Part shown: positions 10,701 through 21,702 of the stretch, piece after piece
Position numbering within the stretch: the stretch's first letter is position 1
Layout of the letters: every line of letters starts with the position of its first letter
Source: Smittium culicis
Lineage: Eukaryota; Kickxellomycota; Harpellomycetes; Harpellales; Legeriomycetaceae
Direction: 5' to 3'
Assembly (NCBI GenBank): GCA_001970855.1
Contig: LSSN01005622.1
Coordinates: 1-21,900, forward strand
DNA: 21,900 bases
The notes under the pieces: model-generated
What the model was told of the DNA's origin: nothing
Database searches by the model: none
What the model saw: only the letters and a program-made list of their open reading frames with translations
Position numbers and translations under genes: made by a program

Positions 10701-13700
10701 GATAAGCTCGGTTCTAGAATTGAATAATCTGAATATTTGCACAATAGGCTTAGTTCTTTATATATATACCTAAGCGATTCAACATTTGAAGATATTGATT
10801 CGTAGCTATAAAAGTTTGTTGAATTAATAATCTTGTCGAAAATATTAAAAAATTTATCAATTTTAATAGATTTGTTTTTAGAATTTTTAGAAAGAACCCT
10901 AAAAAAAATGTTTGACTCGGATAAAAATTCAGGGCTTTCATGCAGAATTGTTGTTTCCAGAGATAGAGGTGAGAGTTCATTACAATCAAGAATAACCCCA
11001 ACTAAGTTCGATTTAGCGATTTCTCCCCTTTTTAAATAATTCATAGCGTTATAGAGAAGCTGATTATCAGATTGGTTTGAATTGTTCGTTCCGGAATAAT
11101 TTTTTTCTAAAAAGTCATCAAAACTTTTATTACTAAAGTCGAATAAAGGGAGATCCCACTGGTTTAGTCTCCAGGAAGAACCGTATATCGGGTCGATCTT
11201 ATTTTCTTCATAAACACCGTTAGAGATGGAATTTTCTATGTTAACATATGAAAGAGAATGATAAAAACTTTTACCAATAAAAAAGTAAAGTGTAAGTACC
11301 TTGAGAAAAAACTAAATTATTTAGCCCGGCTTTTAAAAGTGTCTCTGAAAGATTGCAATTGTTAGATATTATAAAGTTATCGTTTTTTTTAGGTTGATTT
11401 AAAATTTTTGGAAAATCGATTCCTTTGGTGTGTTTTAAGCTTAACGTCTCATTTACCATTAAAACACCACTAAGATCGTTATTAAAGCTAAAATATTCGT
11501 AAACATCTCCTAAAGAGCTGTATGAAATCATAGAGATAAAAGATTCATTATTCAAGGTAATTAAGTAGCTATTTTTTAATAAACCCCTTTCAAAATTTAG
11601 TAACTCAAAAATATTATAGGGTTTAGGTGAGATATAGCTAGAAGTATTGAGACTGAATTCTTCAGTGTCATTTATATGAGAATCTTCTGATTCAGGAGTT
11701 TGAAATTCAAAGGATGAGCTAATTGAACTAGGGTTGTAACTGTTTATTTTATTGCTGATTCTTTTACTTTTGCGAATTTGAGAATCTCCTAAACTTGTTG
11801 TAGAAATCTGGTTTGAAGAAATTGGAAAATCTGAATTTTCTGGCATATATTTTTTAGATTTTTTTTCATCAGATTTAGCTGTCCAATAATTTAACTCATA
11901 AAAAAATGGAACAAAATCGTGAAGGCCTACTAAGCTTGAGGCAAATGCTATATATCTATAGTTGAAATCAAATCTTTCAAGAAAGTTATAAATATCAAGA
12001 AGTTTATAGTCAAATATCCTTGTTTCTACAATAGAACTTATCAAAAGCCTTGATGCATAGACTCTCTGAAGCTGGGAATCAATGTTTATTGTAATTTTAC
12101 TTTTAGGTATAGATAAAGATTGATTTATAAAATCTATAAGGTTGCTTTTGACCAAACCCTTATTTCTATAGTTGATCTTAAAGCACATATTTAGAATTTC
12201 AGGCATAAATTTTTGGCATGCGATAGGAGATAGCAAAAATAGCGTACATAAGCTGCTGAATTGAGGGTGCTTAGATTTGATAGAGTTGGCTATGCTTAAG
12301 GCTAGCAGAGTTGTTGGGGAAATGTTTTGAGAGTTACTCAAATTCAAAAAGTAGTTTAATTTTTGTAAAATTTTTGAATTGGTAGATATAGAGAATTCTT
12401 TGTCATTCAAAACTGTAATAGTATCTGTGCTGAACTTTATATTATAGAGATTTTGCGGAAATGGAATCAATAATTTACTGCTTTTTAAGAATTCGTTCGA
12501 GTGAAAAGAGTAGAATTCAGAATATAACTCTAAATTTGGTTCTTGGCTGAAATAATAGTCAAATCCTGATATGAAATTTTCATTAAAAACTTGCTTGAGG
12601 CACTGTGATGCACTGTAAGAAACTTGAAACGGTTCATTACAGACAAAATTCATAAAAAATATAAACTGATCTTTTATAGAAATAGCCACAGAAGCAAAAG
12701 GGTGTAGATACTCGACTTTAAAAAAAAGAAAGCTTATCTTACGAACTGAGTTAATAGTTTTCTTTGACAAGTTGTATATCAAGTTTTTTAAAGGCAAGAT
12801 TCCAATTTTTGTGGCTAAGCTAGATCTTGAATAATCTTTTAGTACATCTGAACTTTTAATGGATTCGATGATATATAATAATTTGCAATATAAATATCTA
12901 TATGGCTTTTTATAATTAAGATCAGGGGTTATGGTTTTTTCGGATATAAAATCTGACAATTGTTTGCTAACAAATTTGGATAACAACACCAGCTGGTGAT
13001 ATAATAAGAAAGGATTGCTAACGTCTAAAGATATCGCAGTTACTTTGAAATTTTCTAATCCTAAAGTATAAAGTTCATTATCAGATATTTGACTTATTAA
13101 ACTTGATGAAAGGGATGATTGAATTGAATATTTTTGTTGGCTATGCAAAACAAGCTGTTTGGGAATTGAAGGAAAATTAATGTTATTGTATGTATAGTTT
13201 GACGAAGAAAAAATATTTTCTCTAATAGAAGATATAGTTAAAATCAATTTATCTGAAATCTGAATATTTTTATAGCTCTGCTCCAGCAATGAGTCTATAA
13301 AGTAGCTCCAAATTTTATACACAGGATGCACAAGGAAAAAAATTTCAGATGAACGAATATTGTAATCTCTGTCTTGTAAAATAGTATTCCCAACAATATC
13401 AGAATCGGTACAGTTATCACGATTGCATAATTTGATATCTTCTCTGTTCGATGCTAATTTATAATTTGAACAAAAAATTAGTAAAGATTCAAAGGCCTTC
13501 GATAATAAAATCAACCCTTCGTTATTGTTATTACTAGCTGAGCGCTTTATTAGTAATGATAAAACATAACCAGAATAAAGTACTAAACTAGGAATAAAGA
13601 TTTTTGTTGCAGTTGTCAGGCATATGATTTTTGCTATTGATACTATTAGGATGTTATCAAATTCAAGAGCTTTATTAAATCTGCTCGCTAAAGAGTGAAC

Positions 13701-16700
13701 CAATTGAACGGATGGAAATAAGTGCTCTATAATTATGTCAATAGATTTTGCGATAGATAATGGGGAACCATCTTTATTTAGTGAACTCAAGTAGAATAAG
13801 TCATTTATAGAAAATTCATCGATTTGAGATCCAATATATAAGCTGGGGCTGAAAGAGTGAAACATTTCTGCCATATTATTTTGTAACTGAAGCAGGAATT
13901 CATCATGAATATAACTTTTTGTAACGTTAAATGGATTAATTTTCGGAATAAGAGTCAAAAGCAAATTACTTTTATTTAAATATAGCGTCTCCTCCAAATT
14001 GTTGATTTTATCAAGGTCACTAAAAAAAATAGAAGATTGACTTTCTGTGTCTAGTTGCTTGGAGTAATTAATTAAAATTTTCGCCATTATATTAGATCTT
14101 GAGGATTTAATAATTTCCAAAGTCTTATCAGATCCTTTTAAGATCATTTCAAAAATATCTATAGCTAATTCTTCAGGGCCATTTACGTATATATTAGAAG
14201 CTAAGTCAATACACAATTCAAAGTTGTTTTTTCTTGTTAATAAAAAAAGCCAGAAGTTTTGTGATTCATTATTGGCTAGAAAATTAGCATTGTTATTAAC
14301 GTTAGTATTTTTTTCGCAGTAATTTGTAAGTAAACATCTTGATATTTTAAAAATCAATTCATTTGAATCACTGTCAATTGAAGAAAGCTTGGAGAAATAA
14401 TCAAAATGAAGGTGAATATACTCTTTAATGTAGTCTATCGGAGAAGAATTAAATTCATTATAGCTCCTAGCTATCGACTCTATTACAGATAATGATGGGT
14501 TGATAATCCTTGGTGATATAGTAGATTTAGAATTATTGACAGCGTTATTTGATGAAACTTGAACGCTTGAAAAAATAAGGCATAATAGAGCCTTTGGGCT
14601 CAAATGCCGAGTGCTATTGACTAGTTTTCCGAGAGCATATGAGTGTGGGAAGATAAGACTTACACTTTTGAAAGAATTAGAATCAGTTGAGATAGACGAT
14701 ATAATAGGAATTAAATATTTAAAATATTCAGTAAAGGTTGAGCTTAGGCTTGAAGAAAATAAACGAGAAAAATCATCATCTTTGCATCTCAAACTTGACA
14801 AATTATAAGAATGGTTTATTAAATCACCGACGCAGTACATGGAATGATTAAAATCATTTTCAAGATCTAGGCAAAACTTTGATTTCTCAAATTTGTTTTC
14901 AGATAAATGAATTAATCTAGCAACAGACAATGCAGACTCAATTCTAATAATATCGCACACTTCTAAAGATGAAAAATTTATTAAGACTTGAAAAGGATTC
15001 AAATTTTTTATGCTTAGAGTAGATATTATTTCTTTACTGCGCTCATTTGATGAACAGATATCAAAAGAGTAAAGCGAAATAATTTCTAATAGCGGAATTA
15101 AGCTTAGTAATATAGTACTCCAGTGTAAGTTATTCTTTAACGCCTTTACAGTTATAAAGGACACTAAATTGTTTAATGATAACAAGTTATTTTGAGTAAA
15201 GTCATAATTTTTATAATGATTATACATATCATCATTATCACTAAGAAAATTATTGTCGTTAATTAAGCTAGGAGAAAATAAGCTTGTTTTTCCTAAAAGA
15301 GAATTAGTCAGTAGGCAAATTGTTTGGTAAATAATGGTTAAGCATGAAGAATTTGTTGAGATTTCATCATTTCTTAGAGTTTCGTTCAGTCTATCAATCA
15401 AAATACTAGATATTATATATTCATGATGCACTAAAGTAAGATTTGAAAAGAGTCCAATGTTGTATGATATAGCAAAAAAATTTTCATGGTTGAAGTATTT
15501 TCCTATTATAGAAATAATTTTTTGAAATAGGATCTCTTGAAATTCGATGTTATTATTAACCAGCTTTGAAGTGATAAAGAGAATCTGACCGATGTTGAAA
15601 TAGCAGAACCTTGGGGCTAAATATATATCTGACCAAGGGTTTATATAATGAAATTTTTGAGATTGTTTAAAATCAACGTTTGAAAATTCATCTATAAAAT
15701 AATTAGGCGTTGAAGATTTTTTTTGCCAAGATACACTAATTTCATAGTTAAAAAAATCAGACAGTAATGTAAGAAGCGAATCAAAAACAGATTTTAGATT
15801 AGTAACAGGCTTTTCGTCTAAACAGTTAAAAATATTTGTGAGAATATCATTGAACGCTAGTGGCTTTAGAAGGATATTTGTTAATTGATTTTTAGAAAAT
15901 CCAATCCAACTTTCAGCAAGTAAACTTTGTAATTCTTGTTTTTTATTCAGGTGTAAAGTGTTTCTTTCGTTGAAAACCCCTCTAATAGATATGTTAAAAA
16001 GTACAGATGTTAATGCTATAACATTTCCATAATTTGAAGTAGAATCAGGGTCTTCTATCGCGACAAGAAGAGAATTAAAAAGAGATTCAGTCTCAGAGTA
16101 ATTCAGTTTTTCTAGTATCTCTGTAAGGACAATATTTCCAATATTTGTTGTAGGATTGCATTCTGTAACAGAAATTGATAAATCAATATCAGCAGGACTA
16201 TTAGAAGACATTAATCGTATATTTTTTATCTTATTGAAAAATAATTCATCAAAGTCTGACAAGTCATTAGAATTTATTAAACCAGATTCAAAATGTACTC
16301 GGTTGCTTTCCTTGCACATTGAAATCATGATTTTGGATAAAAAACTAATAAAGCAATAACCAGGAATGCTTTTTTTTAATTCACATGTATACAACCAAAC
16401 TTTTGAAAAAAACAAAAGTGATAACCAAGAAATATTATTTTGCTTATCAGTAATAAAATTGATTAGAGAATAGACTATTTGAGGCAAAGATTTTAGCTTG
16501 GATTGTAAAAAAGATCTGGATATGCTAGAATTGTAATCGATAACTAAAACTGCAATTGCTGGTAATAGAAGGTAGCTCTTTTTATCGGTAGAAAATTTAA
16601 AAGTACTAAGATTTTCAAAAAAAGTCCATAATCTTTCTGAAATAGAGTTTATCTTTTCAATGCATAAAATATCGTGTTTTTGTCTATTAAGAATAAAATT

Positions 16701-18812
16701 TGAAGATATTATGGTAAACAATAGTTCTGAACAAGATGGTACGGGTTTGGAGGCACTTTTTTCAAGAATCATTTCAAGCAACTCATATAAATTTTTTAAG
16801 GCGATTTCAACTTTTTCGGGATAGTTTAAAATGATCATCACAACCACGTTCATTTTATTATAGCTCAAATCAGATCCTATTTTATATTCATACAATATGG
16901 AATTAATAAGACTTTGTAAAGATACAGTTGAAGATTTGTTTGGAAAGCTTGATTCGTATTTTTCGTGGCTGTTGTAAAGTGGTGAAGGCTCTATCAAATT
17001 AGCAGATTTCTTAGCTTTTTTTCCAGGAAAATAGTTTAACGAAGATCTTTTTCTTTTCTGACGAGCGTTGGAGATAGCGCTTTCATCATATAAAATAATA
17101 CAGTCAGCTTGATTAAGGTGATATTCTTGGATCAAAATCAATATAAACCCAGTTAGATCTATATAATACCATTGAAAGTTGGTCCAATTTAAAAGGTCGT
17201 TCTCAGATGGAATGTAAAATGCAGAATCAAAATTGGGGGAGATAGATTGTTCAAGAAGTACGGATTCCTGGTCAATAGAACTTAACGAAAGCCGTGACAA
17301 ATAATGTATTTTGTTTCTGGATTTTATCCACGAACAACTCCTGTGAAAAATGTTAATTGGGTTTGAAGAATCTGTGGATTTGGGTTTAGAAGAAAGGTTT
17401 TCAAAAAAGTCAATAACAATTGACTCAGCAGTGATATGGTCAATATTTAAAAATTGGTTTCGATTTAATTTGGAAAAATTATCAGGGTTTATTAATAAAG
17501 AATACATTTGATTCAGAGCATCAATATAAAGAGGGGAAAAATCAGCTGTGTCAAAGATCAATATTCTTACGCAAAACCACCAAATTTTAACTATAGTGAA
17601 TCTTGATTGTTTGATAGAAGAGCTGTTAAAAGAGTGGATAGAAATCGACAGTATTTTGCTAATAACGAAAGATTTATCTTCGGAGTTAAGAAACTCATAG
17701 GAACTAGACAAATTGTACATCATTCTTAGCAAAATAGAAAGGGAGTTTTGTTGAAAAGTGGAAATATTGTGAATTTGAATATTGTATCTATTAATTGAAG
17801 ATATTCCAAAAATGAGTTCAAGAATAAGCTTTTCCAAAAAGCCAAAATCGAGAGTTAAAGAAGAATTTAATGTATTGTATAGAACGGAAGAAAAATCTGT
17901 TTGGACTGACAATAAAATGGGTATAAATCGAGAGACATTTTTCATAAGGCGGCATTTTAAGATTTCGTTAATGTATGCATAAATAAATATTTCTATTTGT
18001 TTAATTTTAATGCTTTCAGAGATTTGATGAAGTTCAGTGAACTTTTTTAATAGCTTTGCAAAAGTTCCGGATAATAATAAAGGAATTTCATTATCACCTT
18101 CAATGCAAAATTTATTTTCTATAATAGATATGGAAGACTTGTCATTAATGTCAAAATTTTCATTGTTAGAAATTAACACTTGAATGAGCTTGTCTTTGAT
18201 GTTAAACAAAAATGGTTCCTCGAAAGATTTGACTAAGGCGAAATGCTCCAATCCTGACAAATCTGAGCTTAAAAGTGATATTATTCTTTTAATCAATAAA
18301 ATAATTGATTTTTTAGTTTGGAAATTAAAAGTAAACAATAGGATGTTTTTAGCACAGTCAAGTATTCTTTTTAATCGTGTCTCAGCTTTTTTTTTTGCTA
18401 AAGTGATATTGGGCTTAGAAAAACTGATATGATTTGTTGGAATATTATCAAACGAAATAAAGGTGGATTTGAACCTTTCGACTTCTAAAATTAAAAGATT
18501 AAACACACAATCTCCCAAATGATCCCAGTTTGTTGTTGGAAACGACTTTATATTATCTAAAATATTTGTCGGTTCATATTCACGATCTAAGATATTAGGC
18601 TTTACAGTTTTATTAATATTTTCAGCATCCAAATCAGATATTGAATCGGCAGAAAAGCTATCTATTGCTTCATTTTTTGAAATTATTTCCAGATTATCGT
18701 CACGATGAAATCTATCATTTATTATTGTATTTATGGAAAGAATAGCATTGTATCGTGTTAACGCGCTTTTTGAAGATAACAGGTCTATTAAGTCAGAAAA
18801 TAGTGTGTTCAT
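7762..18812 (-). CDS. TEL1: Tel1/ATM checkpoint kinase (PIKK), three exons
   Basis: Serine/threonine kinase of the PI3K-like family, ATM/Tel1 branch. The family is recruited to DNA ends by Mre11-Rad50-Nbs1, phosphorylates S/T-Q sites and acts in double-strand-break signalling and telomere upkeep in the nucleus. Exons on the minus strand: 18812-11300, 11235-10184, 10107-7762. The introns (64 and 76 bp) are GT...AG and keep frame, giving 3636 aa. The ATG follows an in-frame stop eight codons upstream. Residues 1-20 carry a TAN-like motif (L-I-D-L-L-S-S-K...R). A long helical-repeat-like region follows, with a basic cluster R-Q-K-R-K-R...K-K-A-K-K at about 584-603, a likely nuclear signal. The FAT region includes W-R-L-N-Q-W-D at 2526-2532. 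The kinase begins near 3249: ATP Lys3277 (Q-L-V-K-G-K-D-D), catalytic G-D-R-H-x-x-N with Asp3428 and Asn3433, H-I-D-L-G with Asp3447. FATC ends I-D-P-K-N-L-S-R-M-F-S-G-W-Q-P-W-L, the ATM type rather than ATR or TOR. It is longer than human ATM (3056) and yeast Tel1 (2787), mostly in the N-terminal region, and has a five-Asn insert at 3480-3484. Confidence 0.97.
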
Positions 18813-20143
18813 TGCGCTTTGGCAACCTAAATATTATAAAGAGGGCAATAAAACGAGTATATTTGTTATTAAAGTAACTTTCAAATATACAATTGATAAT
18901 GTCTATAAAATGATGTTTATAAAATAGGTTAATTTTATAAAAGATAAAGGCTTGATTTTATTTGGTTTTTAAATGTTTTAATTATGTAAGAGATTAGTGG
19001 ATTTATCTTTATTAATAATGTAAATTCGCTTATTTCTCTTCAGTAATATATATATAAATATTCCAACACTCAAAAAATAATAATAATATTCACAAAACAC
19101 GCTACCTTAGAATACAAACTGTAATATCAGAAGCGAGATAACAAAATAATGATCTATTAAATTTTTGTACTAATTATAGTGTTTTTGTTTTAAAATCGTG
19201 CAATTATCATTTTTAGAGAATAGCTATGACTACTTGTGTGTCCATTGATCCTATCGATATTAGTTATAAAAAAAATTCGTACAGATATTAGTAATGTATA
19301 ATATCCTGTGGAGTTAAATGATAAATTCAAATAAAGTTATAAAAGCCATCAAATTATTTGAAAACTAAACTTGAGATTAATTGATTCGTATATGAGAAAA
19401 TAATTAGCTTGTTGCCACAATTTTCAGATTAAAAAATATGTAATAAAAAATGATTGCAAAGCTATCTGAAGTCACCAGGCTTCAGAATATAAGCCTCTGT
19501 GGTTAACCATTACTTTTATATATTATTTCTAAATTACTATTCAAAATAAATGTAATAGGCTATTATATTTCTAAATTACAATTTTTAACAAAAAAATACC
19601 CTGATTGGGCTTCATGGTTTTGATTTAGTACTTACAAAATTGCCACTAAATGAAATTTTTAATTTTCGCCATATTTTTTTTAGCTCAGTTTTTATTTGGT
19701 AAATTAAATAGTAAAATAAAAGTACAAATACACTATTTTAATGTTAAGCTAAGCAAATTAATTGGAGTAAATAGATATCTACTTTTCCCATCAAAACATT
19801 ATTAGTATTTTTGCGTGAAGTATAATTAATGAAAAAAACCCCCCAGAAACTCACGATTATAGATTAGAGAGGATAATTATTAAGTTACCATCTTACTGCA
19901 TAAAACTAAATCACCAATTACAAGCCAATAAAAATTAATGTGAAGCAAAATTGACTAAGAAAATTTTAATAGTAATATAATGTGAAATACACAATTTATT
20001 TATCCTTATGACCTTTCTTTCGCAATAGTACTCTACCAGAATAAAGATTTTCAAATTTAAAAAATTTTATACGACATATTATTTAATAAATTTAATATCT
20101 TCAATTAATAGCAATATAATAAGAATCAATTAATCAAGCTCTA
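18813..20143. other. gene-free AT-rich DNA upstream of TEL1
   Basis: These 1.3 kb lie between the TEL1 start and the retroelement relic and should include the TEL1 promoter. I see no open frame of useful length, no tRNA and no recognisable promoter element beyond general AT richness. An AT-only stretch TATATATATAAATAT occurs near 19047. A small hairpin lies at 19473-19501. Confidence 0.65.
19473..19501. repeat. small hairpin-forming inverted repeat
   Basis: AGGCTT (19477-19482) pairs with AAGCCT (19491-19496) across an 8-base loop. After a small internal loop the stem continues with CAC/GTG. An overlapping alternative, CTGAAG...CTTCAG, uses part of the same bases. It is the most GC-rich spot in this gap, but there is no linked gene and no evidence that it is transcribed. 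Confidence 0.45.
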
Positions 20144-20931
20144 ATGAAAAAAGATAAAATAAGACAATCAACTGACATGATAGAAAAAATTTCTACGAGA
20201 AAAAAACCGCGTAATAGAGCCTGAAGATACGCATTTCAATACTAGAATTCTTTTAACCAATTTATCTGTGTACCCATAATTCACAGATGAACTGAAACCG
20301 TTTGAATAAGACTTCTTTTGATATTCATTATTTAAAGAAGTGAGCAAGATTGCGACACTATGTTGACCTAAGATTATTTATATGAGCTATAATTCACCTC
20401 CTCGTAGCAATTAAGCTACCAGAGTGATGATGAAATCCGACTTGCTATCTTTGGAACTCAGCTGACACTAAATAAACCAATGAGGCTCATGTACTACTAA
20501 ATAAACTTAAGAATTCATGATTACCCGGGTATAAACACCAAAGGTGGCCAATATGACCGATTTTACATAATAGTGAGAACTTTAATTGATAAAATCACCG
20601 CTACTGTAATCATGGTCATGTTAGACGATCTCCACAAGGAACTAGAAATACTCGGAAAACCAATGCAATTAGTAGAATCCGATAAAAGTCACTTATATGC
20701 CTATATTCTTTGAAAGCCCTCATTTACATGAATTCAAAAGCGAAGCTAAAACGTGTACAGATTTTTCGTAAGCGCTGGTGGAATATGGTTATAAAAGGCT
20801 TATAATTCAGCGAAAATGTTATGGCTATGAGCACCATAAATGATACCTTTGCTGAAGGAAACTCAAATCACAAAACCTTCGACAGCAATTTAAATTTTCG
20901 CAAAATAGGTCGTGGGATCAGGAGGGGATCT
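20144..20931 (+). pseudogene. decayed gag-like (capsid) coding region
   Basis: The best start is the ATG at 20144 (M-K-K-D-K-I-R-Q). The reading then moves to a second frame with N-R-V-I-E-P-E-D near 20207, D-F-F-stop-Y-S-L near 20310-20330, and P-K-I-I-Y-M-S-Y-N-S-P-P near 20367-20402. A third frame covers about 20440-20710, with G-T-Q-L-T-L, then R-T-L-I-D-K-I-T-A-T-V, L-D-D-L-H-K-E-L and P-M-Q-L-V-E-S-D. The last part, from about 20703, carries K-R-V-Q-I-F-R-K-R and then I-G-R-G-I-R-R-G before a stop at 20932. This order (DFFR-x-x-L, CPKxxxMNYxPPP, DxxATVTQxRLDNLxKGL, PGKPxQLVESD, basic patch, GRGRG tail) is what I recall of gag-like proteins of fungal retroelements. The spacing between DFF and N-Y-x-x-P-P is preserved without gaps. 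Several in-frame stops show it is dead. Confidence 0.65.
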
Positions 20932-20934
20932 TAA

Positions 20935-21441
20935 ATAGATTCAAAAATTTTAAAAAGTAGTGGTACATCCCGTATGTTCATACGTGTTTGTTTCAGACTA
21001 ACGGACAGCGGAAGGTTTCAGAAAATAGCGGAGAGTGTATTCAGAATCCCCTTTAAGACATCAAACAATCCTCTTTGGTGCTGAAGTATCCCGATATGAA
21101 AAAATGGAATAAGCTTGAGTTTTATCTGGATATCAATTTGATTCTGGAGTGACTTTCATCCCTTAAGATGAAATTTGAGCCCATGGCCAGTTAAATATCA
21201 TTTAAGAACACCAATAATATCCTACTCAATTCTGTTCAAGAGGAAGCCAAGTCAAGAGACCAGTAAATTTTTGAAGAAAAAAGTAGCCTCACTCCTTGCT
21301 ATAAAGCTATCGAGTTGATATAGCCGTGAAATTCCAGATTTTAAGGCCAATAGTTCAGAATTTTATATATAAATAATGTTAGCTACGATTGAAGGAGTAA
21401 AGACAGGGAGTGTGTTTCACTTGAAACTAAGACTAAGATAG
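20935..21441 (+). pseudogene. decayed start of a reverse transcriptase (pol) region
   Basis: It continues the same frame as the Arg/Gly tail of the gag-like part. R-F-Q-K-I-A-E-S-V-F-R-I-P-F-K-T at 21013-21060 resembles the leader that ends in G-x-x-IPF before fungal DIRS-type reverse transcriptases. Q-E-T-S-K-F-L-K-K-K-V-A-S-L-L-A-I-K at about 21253-21306 and R-E-I-P-D-F then lead to L-A-T-I-E-G-V-K-T-G-S-V-F-H-L-K at 21379-21426. That last piece matches the first reverse-transcriptase block (F-x-I-P-K-K-T-G-G-L-R-P-V-x-x-L-K). At least six stops interrupt the frame. The similarity ends at about 21441, so the catalytic core is absent. Confidence 0.6.
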
Positions 21442-21511
21442 TGTTATTTATTTAATATTATAGGGATAATAATTATTTAGTGGAATAAATATAATAGAAT
21501 AAATAATACAC

Positions 21512-21571
21512 TTAGATTTTTCTGAAAGATGGAAAAAGGTTACCCTTTTATACTTATGAAGAAAAATCTAA
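21512..21571. repeat. 12-bp perfect inverted repeat with nested hairpin
   Basis: TTAGATTTTTCT at 21512-21523 is the exact reverse complement of AGAAAAATCTAA at 21560-21571. Between them lie 36 bp that contain a second stem, AAAAGG...CCTTTT, with a TTAC loop. It sits between the retroelement relic and the 10-bp array. It could be a chance AT-rich hairpin, the ends of a very small miniature element, or a transcription-related structure; nothing in the sequence decides. Confidence 0.6.
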
Positions 21572-21702
21572 ATGATATAATTAAATAAAAATAATAATAA
21601 AAGCATTAATATTTTTCAAGTAATAGCTTGCAGATTATTATGAATTATTCTTGAAGGTTCTAGAATTAACCGGAAATAATCTATGGATAAAATTACATAA
21701 TT

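Larger units (their letters stand above)
20144..21441 (+). mobile_element. decayed retroelement fragment (gag-like part plus start of reverse transcriptase)
   Basis: A 1.3-kb island with visibly more G and C than its flanks reads, with stops and two frame changes, as one retroelement coding region. A capsid-like protein passes through an Arg/Gly patch into the leader and first motif of a reverse transcriptase. The order and motifs resemble DIRS-like and related retroelements of early-diverging fungi; the class is not settled because the catalytic core, RNase H and integrase or recombinase are missing. The fragment stops at about 21441, before any YxDD motif. I saw no long terminal repeats or target-site duplication. 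It is inactive. Confidence 0.7.

Noticed and set aside
10750..11001. Second minus-strand frame in TEL1 exon 2
   Set aside because: The exon 2 frame that joins both splice sites and carries FAT-type residues is different.
10833..11039. Plus-strand open frames inside TEL1 (also 14611-14808, 16156-16359, 17782-17982, 18184-18432, 18733-18927)
   Set aside because: They are antisense shadows of a continuous, well-supported kinase gene.
20300..21400. Stop codons in the right-hand relic as proof of RIP-like C-to-T mutation
   Set aside because: Every stop can be derived from CAA, CAG or CGA by C-to-T, so the pattern carries no information without an intact copy for comparison.
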